A DNA stretch of 64,000 nucleotides, taken from NCBI GenBank assembly GCA_012837385.1, contig DURH01000020.1:129972-193971 (forward strand), read 5' to 3'. A model generated the notes under the pieces. That model had not been told where the DNA came from. It saw nothing but the letters and a program-made list of their open reading frames with translations, and did not search any database. The stretch's first letter is position 1; every line of letters begins with the position of its first letter. Source of the stretch: Bacillota bacterium. Lineage in GTDB: Bacteria > Bacillota > Limnochordia > Darwinibacteriales > Darwinibacteriaceae. This document shows positions 44,978 through 53,747 of the stretch, piece after piece. The translations under genes were made by a program, and so were the position numbers.

Positions 44978-45388
44978 ATGGAGGCAAAAACACTTGTCCT
45001 AGGCGTGATAGGTGCTGACGTACACGCCGTAGGCAACAAAATTCTGGAGATAGCTTTCACTGAAGCAGGATTCAACGTAGTTAATCTAGGGGTATTGGTT
45101 TCGCAAAAGGAATTTGTGGAAGCAGCCCTCGAAACTGATGCAGACGCTATAATGGTCTCGTCCCTATACGGTCATGGAGAAATCGATGTACGTGGTTTGC
45201 GTGAGGCACTCATCGAGGCGGGTATCGGTGATATCCTCATGTACATTGGTGGTTACTTAGTGGTGGGAAATCAGGATTGGCCAGAAGTCGAGGCCAAATT
45301 CAAAGAACTGGGATTTGATCGGGTCTATCCTCCAAGTACATTGCCAGAAGATGTCATTCCCACTTTGCGGAAAGATCTCGGTATGTAA
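44978..45388 (+). CDS. glmS: Glutamate mutase sigma subunit (B12-binding)
   Basis: The 136-residue cobalamin-binding Rossmann protein has the base-off signature GADVHAVG (DxHxxG), SLYGHGE and YIGGYLVVG. With GlmE it converts L-glutamate to (2S,3S)-3-methylaspartate. ATG 44978 follows GGGGAGAGAGG. This is glutamate mutase, not glucosamine-6-phosphate synthase of the same name. First gene of the methylaspartate cluster. Confidence 0.94.
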   Translation: MEAKTLVLGVIGADVHAVGNKILEIAFTEAGFNVVNLGVLVSQKEFVEAALETDADAIMVSSLYGHGEIDVRGLREALIEAGIGDILMYIGGYLVVGNQDWPEVEAKFKELGFDRVYPPSTLPEDVIPTLRKDLGM

Positions 45389-45402
45389 CTGGGGGGTTTT
45401 TG

Positions 45403-46803
45403 ATGAGCACCATGATGATCTTGGTTGACATTGGCAGTACCTTTACTAAGGTGACAGCGGTAGACACCGGCCAAGCTTCGATCCTTGCCCAGTCCAGCGC
45501 ACCCACCACTATCCAAGATGTGAGCATGGGCTTGCATACTGCACTGTGGGGGCTGGGTTTCAGTGAGGAAGAGCTGCAGCAGGCCAGGAAGTTAGCCTGT
45601 TCAAGCGCTGCCGGCGGCTTGCGCATGGTGGCCATTGGCCTGGTGCAGGATCTCACTGCCAAGGCAGCTAAGCTGGCGGCATTGGGGGCGGGGGCCAGGG
45701 TGCTAAACACCTATTCCTTCCAGCTCACTGAGGCTGATCGCGAGGAGATTGCTGAGCTGAAACCAGATATCATTCTTCTGGCGGGCGGGACGGACGGAGG
45801 AAACACGGAGAATATTCTCCACAATGCCAAAGTCCTGGCCAGCCTGCCTGATCCTGTGCCTGTGGTCATTGCAGGCAACCGTTCTGTGGCCAGCGAAGTG
45901 GCCTCTTGTTTCCCGGAAGCATTTAGTACTTACATCGCTCCGAATGTGATGCCGCAGATTGGCAAGCTGCAAGTGGATCCGGCGCGGGAAGTGATCCGCA
46001 AAGTCTTTATGGAAAAGATCATCCATGCTAAGGGTTTGGACAAGGCAGAGCGCTGGATCGATGGGATCTTTATGCCAACGCCCGCGGCGGTGCTCCATGC
46101 CGGGCAGCTTTTGAGCCAGGGGACCGCGAAGCAAAAGGGCTGGGGAGACCTGCTCATTGTTGATGTGGGGGGTGCCACCACTGATGTCCATTCTCTAGGC
46201 CGCGGTCTACCGACGCAGGCTGGTGTTGTGGTGCGAGGGCTGCCGGAGCCCTTCGCCAAACGCACCGTGGAGGGGGATTTAGGGGTGAGAGTGAGCGTGC
46301 TTTCCCTGCTTGAGGCAGTTGGTACGGCCGTCCTATCCCAAGAGACCAATTGGCCGGAGGTCGAGGTGGAGGCGCGAGCTGAGCTTTTGCACAACCAGCC
46401 TGACACACTGCCCCAGAGCCGCGAAGAGGCCCTTTTTGATCAGGTTTTGGCCCGCCAAGCGGTAAAACACGGCGTGAGCAGGCATGTTGGCAGCCTCTCA
46501 GAGCTTTATACGCCAGCCGGATTGGTGTGGGTGCAGGAAGGCAAGGATCTTTCCAAGGTCCAGACAGTGATCGGTACAGGGGGAGTGTTGGTCAAGGGAG
46601 CCGATCCTCTGGCCGTACTGGAAGGGGCAGGACGCCAAAACGATGCCCCTTTGGAGTTGAGGCCCCAAGCCCCTAATTACTATCTTGATGGTGATTACAT
46701 AATGGCAGCTGCGGGTCTGCTTTCCCGAGAAGAGCCCGAGGCTGCGTTTACCATTTTGACGAACTCATTGAGCAGTCATAAGCTTGTAGGGAGGGATCAG
46801 TAG
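45403..46803 (+). CDS. glmL: GlmL/MutL reactivation ATPase
   Basis: The 466-residue actin-like ATPase has phosphate loops LVDIGSTFTKVTAVD and LLIVDVGGATTDVHS, and GTGGVLVKG near the end. MutL proteins sit between glmS and glmE and are thought to reactivate or chaperone the mutase. ATG 45403 is chosen over TTG 45400. glmE follows directly. Confidence 0.93.
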   Translation: MSTMMILVDIGSTFTKVTAVDTGQASILAQSSAPTTIQDVSMGLHTALWGLGFSEEELQQARKLACSSAAGGLRMVAIGLVQDLTAKAAKLAALGAGARVLNTYSFQLTEADREEIAELKPDIILLAGGTDGGNTENILHNAKVLASLPDPVPVVIAGNRSVASEVASCFPEAFSTYIAPNVMPQIGKLQVDPAREVIRKVFMEKIIHAKGLDKAERWIDGIFMPTPAAVLHAGQLLSQGTAKQKGWGDLLIVDVGGATTDVHSLGRGLPTQAGVVVRGLPEPFAKRTVEGDLGVRVSVLSLLEAVGTAVLSQETNWPEVEVEARAELLHNQPDTLPQSREEALFDQVLARQAVKHGVSRHVGSLSELYTPAGLVWVQEGKDLSKVQTVIGTGGVLVKGADPLAVLEGAGRQNDAPLELRPQAPNYYLDGDYIMAAAGLLSREEPEAAFTILTNSLSSHKLVGRDQ

Positions 46804-48261
46804 GTGGGTGAGCAGCTCAACCACGGCAAACTAGACTGGACTGAACTGAACGAAGAGAGACAACGGGTTTTGGCAGGATGGCCTACTGGGCAGGAAGTGG
46901 ACCTAGATGAGGCCCTAGCGTTTCATCGGCAGCTGCCGGAGGAACTCAATTTTGGGAAAGCCTTAATCCGAGCTAAGGAAGAGGGTAGCACACTGGCTCA
47001 GCCCCGGGCGGGGGTGGCAGAACTCAACAGCCACATCGAACTTTTGCTGTTCCTCCAAGATGAGGGTGGCGCCGATCTCTTGCCTACTACTATTGATTCT
47101 TACACCAGGCAGAACCGCTATGAGGAGGCGGAAAAGGCCTTAGCGGAGAGTGTACGTGAAGGGAGATCACTGCTCAACGGTTTTCCAGCCGTAAACCACG
47201 GGGTGGCCAGCTGCCGGCGCTTGGTGGAAAGCCTCTCGCGCCCCGTCCAAGTCCGCCACGGTACCCCCGATGCCCGATTGCTGGCTGAAATCACTCTCGC
47301 TGCAGGTTTCACCGCCTTTGAAGGCGGAGGCATTTCCTACAATATCCCCTATGCCAAGCGAGTACCCTTGGAGGAAAGCATCCGCCATTGGCAGTACGTG
47401 GATCGCCTTGTAGGCTTCTATGAAGAACAAGGGATCAGTATTAACCGTGAACCCTTTGGGCCTCTCACAGGCACTTTAGTATCACCCTGCGTTTCACACA
47501 GCGTCGCGGTGATTGAGGGTATCCTAGCAGCGAAGCAGGGCGTAAAGAACATCACCCTGGGCTATGGTCAATGCGGCAACATTACCCAGGACGTGGCTGC
47601 CCTCCAGACTCTGACCATCCTGGCTGAAGAATACCTGCATGCCGAGGGTATTGATGATGTGGAGATCACCACAGTGTTCCATCAATGGATGGGAGGCTTC
47701 CCGAAGGACGAGGCGCAGGCCTATGGAGTGATTGCTCTGGGCGGCATGACCGCCTCTTTAGGCCAAGCCACTAAGGTCATTGTCAAGACTACCCATGAGG
47801 CCCTGGGAATACCAACGAAAGAGGCAAATGCCCAGGGTATTAGGGCTACCAAGCAGGTTCTAAACATGCTGCAGGATCAGGTATACCCGGAGAACTCCCT
47901 CTTGGCAGAGGAAAGGGAGATTATCCTTCAGGAAACCCGCTCCATTTTGGATAGGACCTTAGAACTGGGTGAGGGTGATTGGGCTCTCGGCGCTGTGCGG
48001 GCGTTTGCTGCTGGCGTGATTGATGTTCCTTTCGCACCCAGTACCTTCAATTTGGGAAGGACCATGCCTGCCCGGGATAACCAAGGGGCAGTTCGCTTTC
48101 TCCAGTGGGGCAACCTGCCTTTCCCCAAGGAGATTCAGGAATTCCACCGTTCTAAGTTGGCAGAGCGGGGTAAAGCGGAACAGCGTTCCCCCAGTTTTCA
48201 GATGGTGATCGATGATATCTATGCGGTCGGCCACGGCAGATTGGTTGGACGACCCCGTTAG
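46804..48261 (+). CDS. glmE: Glutamate mutase epsilon subunit
   Basis: The 485-residue TIM-barrel subunit (483 in C. cochlearium) holds the substrate and coenzyme B12 interface. Visible family segments are [28 protein letters not shown] and [18 protein letters not shown] start directly after glmL. With glmS it forms the complete mutase, which needs adenosylcobalamin. Confidence 0.95.
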   Translation: MGEQLNHGKLDWTELNEERQRVLAGWPTGQEVDLDEALAFHRQLPEELNFGKALIRAKEEGSTLAQPRAGVAELNSHIELLLFLQDEGGADLLPTTIDSYTRQNRYEEAEKALAESVREGRSLLNGFPAVNHGVASCRRLVESLSRPVQVRHGTPDARLLAEITLAAGFTAFEGGGISYNIPYAKRVPLEESIRHWQYVDRLVGFYEEQGISINREPFGPLTGTLVSPCVSHSVAVIEGILAAKQGVKNITLGYGQCGNITQDVAALQTLTILAEEYLHAEGIDDVEITTVFHQWMGGFPKDEAQAYGVIALGGMTASLGQATKVIVKTTHEALGIPTKEANAQGIRATKQVLNMLQDQVYPENSLLAEEREIILQETRSILDRTLELGEGDWALGAVRAFAAGVIDVPFAPSTFNLGRTMPARDNQGAVRFLQWGNLPFPKEIQEFHRSKLAERGKAEQRSPSFQMVIDDIYAVGHGRLVGRPR

Positions 48262-48273
48262 GAGAGATGAGAG

Positions 48274-49623
48274 TTGAGCGAACTGAGAATTCTATCCCCA
48301 ACAGCCATCTTAGGTTATGGCTTTCCCTTGGCGTCGTTTCAAGCTGGTTTGGAACGGGATCCCCATGTGATTGCAGTGGATGCTGGTTCCACTGACCCAG
48401 GCCCCTATTACTTAGGTGCCGGTAAGTCCTTCACCGGGCGCGCCCCGGTGAAGAGAGACCTGCAGTACTTAATAGCAGCCGCACTTGAACGAGGGATCCC
48501 TCTAATTATCGGCACTGCAGGTGGTTCTGGGGCCAAACCGCATGTGGACTGGAATGTGGAGATAGTCCGGGAGGTCCTCCAGGAACTGAATGCTACCGCT
48601 AAGGTCGCGGTGATCTACAGTGATGTGGATCGGGAGCTGCTCCGCCAGGAACTCAGCCGGGGCAGGATCCAGCCGCTGGGCCCAGTGAGCCACCTCACTG
48701 AGGAAGAGATCATGGCAAGTTCCCAGATTGTGGCCCAGATGGGCCTGGAGCCGATTATGCAGGCTCTAGAGGAGGGCGCGCAGATCATTGTGGCTGGCCG
48801 AGCCTATGACCCCACCGTTTTTGCTGCGCTACCGGTAATGCAGGGGTACGACCTTGCTCTGGCCCTGCATATGGGGAAAATCCTGGAATGTGCAGCCATC
48901 GCAGCTACGCCTGGCAGCGGAAGTGACTGCCTGTTTGGGTACTTGCGATCAGACTCTTTTGTGCTGGAGGCCCTAAATCCTGAGCGCTCCTGTACCAAAC
49001 TATCTGTGGCCGCCCACACCCTCTATGAAAAGAGCGATCCCTACTCTCTGCCGGGACCAGGGGGCAGGCTCGATTTGAGGCAGACCACCTTTGAGGAACT
49101 CCCTGGAGGAAAGGTTAAGGTATCGGGGACGCAGTTTATACCAACGGAGAAATACTTTCTCAAGCTGGAAGGGGCGCGCCTGGTTGGCTACCGCACCATC
49201 AGCATCGCTGGAGTGCGCGATCCCATCATGATCAGCCAGATTGACGAGATAATATCCGCGGTGAAGGCGCGGGTGGCTGATAACTTCCAGGATCTGCGGG
49301 ATTACCACCTCCATGTGCACTGCTATGGCAAGAATGGAGTTATGGGCAGCCTAGAGCCCTATGGCCAGCCCTCCCATGAGCTGGGGCTGGTTATCGAGGC
49401 AGTAGCTCCTACGCAGGATATCGCCGATACCATCTGCGGCTTTTTCCGTTCCACCCTGCTGCATTACGGGTATCCCGGGCGTAAGTCTACAGCGGGCAAT
49501 TTGGCCTTCCCGTATTCGCCTTCAGATACCTCTACGGGAGCCGTGTACAAGTTCAACATTTACCATCTCCTTGAGGTGGATGATCCCAAGAGCTTGTTTA
49601 CTATATCAATAGGGGAGGAGTGA
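48274..49623 (+). CDS. AtuA-like protein (DUF1446)
   Basis: The 449-residue protein belongs to the family named for AtuA of acyclic-terpene utilisation. It has DAGSTDPGPYYLGAGKSF at the N terminus, GTAGGSGAKPHVDW, and ECAAIAATPGSGSDCLFG. The enzymatic role is not established. Here it lies between the glutamate mutase and methylaspartase genes with a DUF4387 protein, a pairing seen in other glutamate-fermentation clusters. TTG start with GGAGAGATGAGAG upstream. Confidence 0.8.
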   Translation: MSELRILSPTAILGYGFPLASFQAGLERDPHVIAVDAGSTDPGPYYLGAGKSFTGRAPVKRDLQYLIAAALERGIPLIIGTAGGSGAKPHVDWNVEIVREVLQELNATAKVAVIYSDVDRELLRQELSRGRIQPLGPVSHLTEEEIMASSQIVAQMGLEPIMQALEEGAQIIVAGRAYDPTVFAALPVMQGYDLALALHMGKILECAAIAATPGSGSDCLFGYLRSDSFVLEALNPERSCTKLSVAAHTLYEKSDPYSLPGPGGRLDLRQTTFEELPGGKVKVSGTQFIPTEKYFLKLEGARLVGYRTISIAGVRDPIMISQIDEIISAVKARVADNFQDLRDYHLHVHCYGKNGVMGSLEPYGQPSHELGLVIEAVAPTQDIADTICGFFRSTLLHYGYPGRKSTAGNLAFPYSPSDTSTGAVYKFNIYHLLEVDDPKSLFTISIGEE

Positions 49624-49626
49624 GCT

Positions 49627-49929
49627 ATGCGGTACGTAAAAGATGTGGCTTCAGTGATTCGCAGTAAGAACGCTGGTCCTTACGAACTGACCTTTGACCT
49701 CATGTTCCCAGACGCAGAAACCTATGACCAAGTTAGACATGCCATAACTAAGGAAAAAATCGCATCCCTCTATCAGATCGAGGAGAGTCAGGTGTTGTCC
49801 ATCGTTCATTTTGCCCCTGCACATGCCGTTAAGATAACCATTGAACGGCCAAGGGCCTCCGGAGACCTGGGAGAGACGGATGTCTACGGAGCTCAACAGC
49901 ATGCACCATTATTTGACTTGACTTACTAA
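49627..49929 (+). CDS. DUF4387 protein
   Basis: The 100-residue protein has the family pattern SKNAGPYELTFDLMFPD-like (RSKNAGPYELTFDLMF) and FAPAHAVKITIERPRASGD near the end. It is always small and usually follows the AtuA-like gene, as here (3 nt apart), so the two may work as one complex. Function unknown. Confidence 0.82.
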   Translation: MRYVKDVASVIRSKNAGPYELTFDLMFPDAETYDQVRHAITKEKIASLYQIEESQVLSIVHFAPAHAVKITIERPRASGDLGETDVYGAQQHAPLFDLTY

Positions 49930-49942
49930 GAGGAGTGTTCGA

Positions 49943-51190
49943 ATGATTATAAAAGATGTCGTGTTGTCAAAAGGACTTACCGGCTTTTATTTCGATGATC
50001 AGCAGGCGATTCGCCTGGGAAATTATACCGAAAATGGGCTGTCATACGACGGCGAACCGGTGACCCCTGGTTTTGTGAAGATTCGCCAAGCCGGTGAGAG
50101 TGTTTCAGTACAGTTGATTTTGGAGGATGGCCAGGTTGCCTTTGGAGACTGCGCCGCGGTGCAGTACTCCGGAGCAGGCGGGCGCGATCCACTTTTCCTG
50201 GCTGATGAGTATATTCCCCAGATCGAGGAGTATGTTCTTCCCAAATTGATCGGCCGCAAGCTGACCACTTTCCGGGAGCTGGCAGCGGAGATCGATGGTC
50301 TGAAAAATGGGAACGGCAGGCCCCTGCATACCGCTATTCGCTATGGGGTTACCCAAGCCATCTTGGATGCAGTGGCAAAAAGCAGGCATTTGACCATGGC
50401 TGAAGTGATCGTGGACGAGTACGGATTGGAGCTCATCGCGGAACCCGTGCGGATTTTCTCCCAGAGTGGAGATGAGCGCAAGCTCAACGCGGATCGCATG
50501 ATTATCAAACATGTTGATGTGCTTCCCCATGGCCTGTTTAACAACATCAAGAAGCTGGGTAGGCAGGGTGAACATCTGAGAGACTATCTGATCTGGCTGA
50601 AAAACCGGGTTCAGGAACTCAGGGTGGATCCCGATTATCTACCTGACTTCCAGGTTGACGTGTATGGCACCATTGGCCAGGCTTTTGACAATGATCCTGT
50701 GAAGATCGGCGAGTATGTGAAGGAACTTGCTGAATTGGTGGCTCCCCATGCCCTAGTTATTGAAGGGCCAGTGGACTGCGGTTCCCGGGAAGAGCAGATT
50801 GAGCTCATGGCCAAGCTGCGGGAGTACGTCGATGAGCATAATATTCCTGTGAAGTATGTGGCAGACGAGTGGTGCAATACTCTCGAGGATATTAAAGACT
50901 TTGTCCAGGCCAAGGCCGGGCATATGATTCAGATTAAGGCGCCTGATCTCGGCGGCATCAATAATAGCGTGGAAGCGGTGTTGTACTGCCACGAGCACGA
51001 CATGATCCCCTATCTCGGGGGAACCTGCAACGAGACCGAGCGCTCTGCCCAGATCACTGTGCAGATGGCCGTGGCCACTCGGCCAAGGCAGATCCTTTCC
51101 AAGCCTGGCATGGGAGTGGACGAAGCGTTAGCCATCTGTACAAATGAGATGAATCGCTTGGTTGCGCTGCTGAAAAGAAAAACAAGGTAG
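49943..51190 (+). CDS. mal: Methylaspartate ammonia-lyase
   Basis: The 415-residue enolase-superfamily enzyme deaminates 3-methylaspartate to mesaconate. It starts with IIKDVVLSKGLTGFYFDDQ, has VDVYGTIGQAFD and QIKAPDLGGINNS, whose lysine is the catalytic base in C. tetanomorphum, and GGTCNETERSAQI. It has the usual length (413). Magnesium ligands Asp/Glu are present (VDVYG, IEGPVD, ADEWC). It follows the two unknown genes. Confidence 0.95.
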   Translation: MIIKDVVLSKGLTGFYFDDQQAIRLGNYTENGLSYDGEPVTPGFVKIRQAGESVSVQLILEDGQVAFGDCAAVQYSGAGGRDPLFLADEYIPQIEEYVLPKLIGRKLTTFRELAAEIDGLKNGNGRPLHTAIRYGVTQAILDAVAKSRHLTMAEVIVDEYGLELIAEPVRIFSQSGDERKLNADRMIIKHVDVLPHGLFNNIKKLGRQGEHLRDYLIWLKNRVQELRVDPDYLPDFQVDVYGTIGQAFDNDPVKIGEYVKELAELVAPHALVIEGPVDCGSREEQIELMAKLREYVDEHNIPVKYVADEWCNTLEDIKDFVQAKAGHMIQIKAPDLGGINNSVEAVLYCHEHDMIPYLGGTCNETERSAQITVQMAVATRPRQILSKPGMGVDEALAICTNEMNRLVALLKRKTR

Positions 51191-51200
51191 GCGATGAATA

Positions 51201-52043
51201 TTGAGAGTCATTAGGTACGAAGACATCGTTGCCCAGGTGAAAGAACTCTGTTTGGACGCCAACTGCACCCTACCCATGGATGTCTTTGAGGCCCTCGTGG
51301 AAGCTCAGAAGAAAGAGGAATCTCCCCTGGGGCAGAATGTCTTAGACGCTATTCTGGAGAACGCCAAAATCGCTAAGGAAAAGAAAATGCCCCTCTGCCA
51401 GGACACTGGCCTGGTGGTTGTTTTTGCCGAGGTAGGCCAGGATGTCCGCATTGAAGGTGGTTTGCTCAGCGAGGCTGTCGATGAAGGAGTGCGGCAAGCG
51501 TACCAAGAAGGCTATTTTCGCATGAGCGTTGTGGGGGATCCCCTGGAAAGGGTGAACACCAAAGATAACACCCCCGCCGTGCTCCATGTCTCCCTGGTAG
51601 CAGGTGACAAATTGCGCTTGCAGGTTGCTCCCAAGGGCTTCGGTAGTGAAAACATGTCTGCCCTGAAGATGCTGAAACCAGCGGATGGGGTGCAGGGTAT
51701 CAAAGACTTCGTGGTCAAGGCCGTGAGTGAAGCAGGCGGCAACCCTTGTCCGCCCATCATTATCGGGGTGGGTATTGGTGGTACCATGGAAAAGGCTGCA
51801 CTTCTGGCGAAGAGGGCTCTCTTGCGCGAAGTTGGCTCGCGGCATCCCAAGCCGCATGTTGCCAGGCTGGAAGAAGAACTGTTGGAGTTGGTTAACAAGA
51901 CGGGAGTGGGGCCCCAAGGCTTTGGTGGAACCCAGACTGCTTTAGAGCTGTTTGTGGAAGTCTATCCTACTCATATTGCCGGGCTGCCTGTGGCGGTCAA
52001 CATCAACTGCCATGTGGCGCGCCACGGTGAGGCGGTGCTGTAA
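51201..52043 (+). CDS. Class I fumarase/mesaconase alpha subunit
   Basis: The 280-residue alpha subunit of an iron-sulphur hydro-lyase. Three cysteines for the [4Fe-4S] cluster are in PLCQDTG, NPCPPIIIGVGIGG and NINCHVARH. In the mesaconate route it would hydrate mesaconate to citramalate. The beta subunit, normally the next gene, is absent: a P-loop gene overlaps its stop instead. TTG start with a weak ribosome-binding site. Confidence 0.9.
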   Translation: MRVIRYEDIVAQVKELCLDANCTLPMDVFEALVEAQKKEESPLGQNVLDAILENAKIAKEKKMPLCQDTGLVVVFAEVGQDVRIEGGLLSEAVDEGVRQAYQEGYFRMSVVGDPLERVNTKDNTPAVLHVSLVAGDKLRLQVAPKGFGSENMSALKMLKPADGVQGIKDFVVKAVSEAGGNPCPPIIIGVGIGGTMEKAALLAKRALLREVGSRHPKPHVARLEEELLELVNKTGVGPQGFGGTQTALELFVEVYPTHIAGLPVAVNINCHVARHGEAVL

Positions 52044-52909
52044 TGTACTATACCACCCTGGTTAAAGCGGCGTATTACGCTCCTCGGGGGCGTAAGCGCC
52101 TCATGAATCTTGGGCAGATCATAGCCCAGCGATATCTGAATGCGGAGGCCCTGCTCATCGGGGTGATCGGCGACGCCGGTGCGGGTAAATCTCTCATTAT
52201 CCGGGGGATGTTCCCGGGTTTGGTTCTCACCAATGATGATGACGGTGTAAATGTGCGTCCTCTGCCTGTGCTGGAGGACGCACAGGCAGATTATTTCCGA
52301 ACCCATACCTACCACCTTGATATCCGTTTTGAAATGGCGTTTACGCCCCTCTGGGAGCTGGCAGATGCAGTGAAGAAGGCCATTTCCGCCGGGCGCCGCG
52401 TTGTGGTGGAGCATTTCGAGCTCCTGTACCCGCTGCTCAACGTGAACGCAGAGGTGCTCATTGGCATTGGCGAGGAGGTTGTAGTCACCATCCCCACTCT
52501 CTTTGGGCCATTTCCCGCGGAGATAGCGGAAGAGGCGTATGAATCGCTGGTGTACAGAAAAATGGCCCACAGTGCAGAAGACCTAACAGGGATCGTCTTA
52601 GAGCAGATGGGGATTGAGCCTCCTACCATTCATAGTGATGTGAGGCGGGGATTCGTTGTGGAGTTTGCGCGCAAACCAGAGGTGGATCTGGATGAAGTGG
52701 AGAGGCGGGTGTTGGATTACATCGCACAAGACCTGCCCATAAGTGTGTACAACGATCACACGATTGTAATCGGCCAGGAGAAGCTGGAGTGCTCGGGTCC
52801 GCGCATTCATATGACATCAACGGGGAAGATCACCAGTTTCCGTTTAGACAAGAATTTCCACTATTCACCCATCTCCAAAACCTTTCTCTTGGCTGGCCGC
52901 GTCGGATAG
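52043..52909 (+). CDS. P-loop protein of the methylaspartate cluster
   Basis: The 288-residue protein has a Walker A GVIGDAGAGKSLIIRG near residue 47, a histidine-rich middle and a C-terminal part with LDYIAQDLPISVYNDHTIVIG. It resembles the proteins called 'alanine-tRNA synthetase second additional domain-containing', which I recall next to glutamate-mutase genes in Clostridia. Function unknown. ATG overlaps the fumarase stop (TAATG), so it is coupled to that gene. Confidence 0.65.
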   Translation: MYYTTLVKAAYYAPRGRKRLMNLGQIIAQRYLNAEALLIGVIGDAGAGKSLIIRGMFPGLVLTNDDDGVNVRPLPVLEDAQADYFRTHTYHLDIRFEMAFTPLWELADAVKKAISAGRRVVVEHFELLYPLLNVNAEVLIGIGEEVVVTIPTLFGPFPAEIAEEAYESLVYRKMAHSAEDLTGIVLEQMGIEPPTIHSDVRRGFVVEFARKPEVDLDEVERRVLDYIAQDLPISVYNDHTIVIGQEKLECSGPRIHMTSTGKITSFRLDKNFHYSPISKTFLLAGRVG

Positions 52910-52924
52910 AAGGGGGAGCTCGGG

Positions 52925-53674
52925 TTGATCCGTGTCCTGCAGCTTGATCGCGACCAAGAGTTCCGGAGCGAGGTTGCTGCCTACTTTGGCAGGCTGAACG
53001 ACTTGCAGTACCGGGGCCTGGACAGTGAGGCGGAATTGGAGGCAGTCTTAAACGGGGACAAACCGGATGTCATTCTTCTGGACATGGGTTTGGAGCCCGA
53101 ATCAAGCTTGGCCGTTTTGGCTAGAATCAGAGCAAGATGGAAGATGGTCAAGCTGATTATGGTGTCCAGAACGCCCCCAGGCGAGCAGATTTTGGCCCAG
53201 GCCGCTGAATATGGAGCTGACTATTTCCTGCTGCGCCCCGTGGATCTAGTGGTCCTGGAAAAGCGCATCAGGCAGCTGTTAAACCCAGCTGCTTCCGCCT
53301 ACCGCGGGGAGTTTACCCGCAGGCAGGTCCAGGATGTGTGCACATCCTACTTCGAGCGGATGGGGGTGCCCCCACATTACAAAGGGTACCGCTATCTCGT
53401 GGAAGCCATTTGGCTGGCTGCCCTGCACCCCGATTGGTTGAGCTCTGTGACCCAAAATCTCTATCCCGCGGTGGGACAGCGTTTCGGCGTGAGTGCAGCC
53501 CAGGTGGAGAGGGATATGCGTTACGCCCTGGAGGTTACTTGGGAGAAAGGGGACATGGATCAGCTCTATCAGGTCTTCCCCTTTATCCCCGAGGACAAAG
53601 GTAAACCCACCAACTCCGCTTTCATCAGCAAAATGGTGGATCTGGTAGGTTTAGAACTGCAGGCCAGGGGCTAA
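52925..53674 (+). CDS. spo0A: Spo0A sporulation regulator with a divergent receiver
   Basis: The 249-residue protein is Spo0A by its C-terminal DNA-binding domain: GVPPHYKGYRYLVEAI, QRFGVSAAQVERDMRYALEV and KPTNSAFISKMVD match the family closely. The N-terminal receiver keeps the phospho-acceptor (VILLDMG) but the acidic pair is LDRD instead of DD, the conserved Thr is Ser (MVSRT) and the conserved Lys is Arg (LLRPVD). TTG start with GGGGAG 7 nt upstream. It normally follows spoIVB, which here lies 8 kb upstream. Confidence 0.9.
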   Translation: MIRVLQLDRDQEFRSEVAAYFGRLNDLQYRGLDSEAELEAVLNGDKPDVILLDMGLEPESSLAVLARIRARWKMVKLIMVSRTPPGEQILAQAAEYGADYFLLRPVDLVVLEKRIRQLLNPAASAYRGEFTRRQVQDVCTSYFERMGVPPHYKGYRYLVEAIWLAALHPDWLSSVTQNLYPAVGQRFGVSAAQVERDMRYALEVTWEKGDMDQLYQVFPFIPEDKGKPTNSAFISKMVDLVGLELQARG

Positions 53675-53697
53675 AGCTAGGGGCAAGAGAACATACT

Positions 53698-53726
53698 AAG
53701 AAACGGTAGGAACCGTTTCTTTTTTT
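53698..53726 (+). terminator. Terminator of spo0A
   Basis: AAGAAACGGT (53698-53707) and ACCGTTTCTT (53712-53721) form a perfect 10-bp stem with a 4-nt loop, running into T's. Confidence 0.88.
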
Positions 53727-53747
53727 GTTTTTGCGGGGGGTGCCGAG

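Noticed and set aside
44978-45388. Glucosamine-6-phosphate synthase (also called GlmS)
   Set aside because: The 136-residue protein is a B12-binding mutase subunit with DxHxxG.
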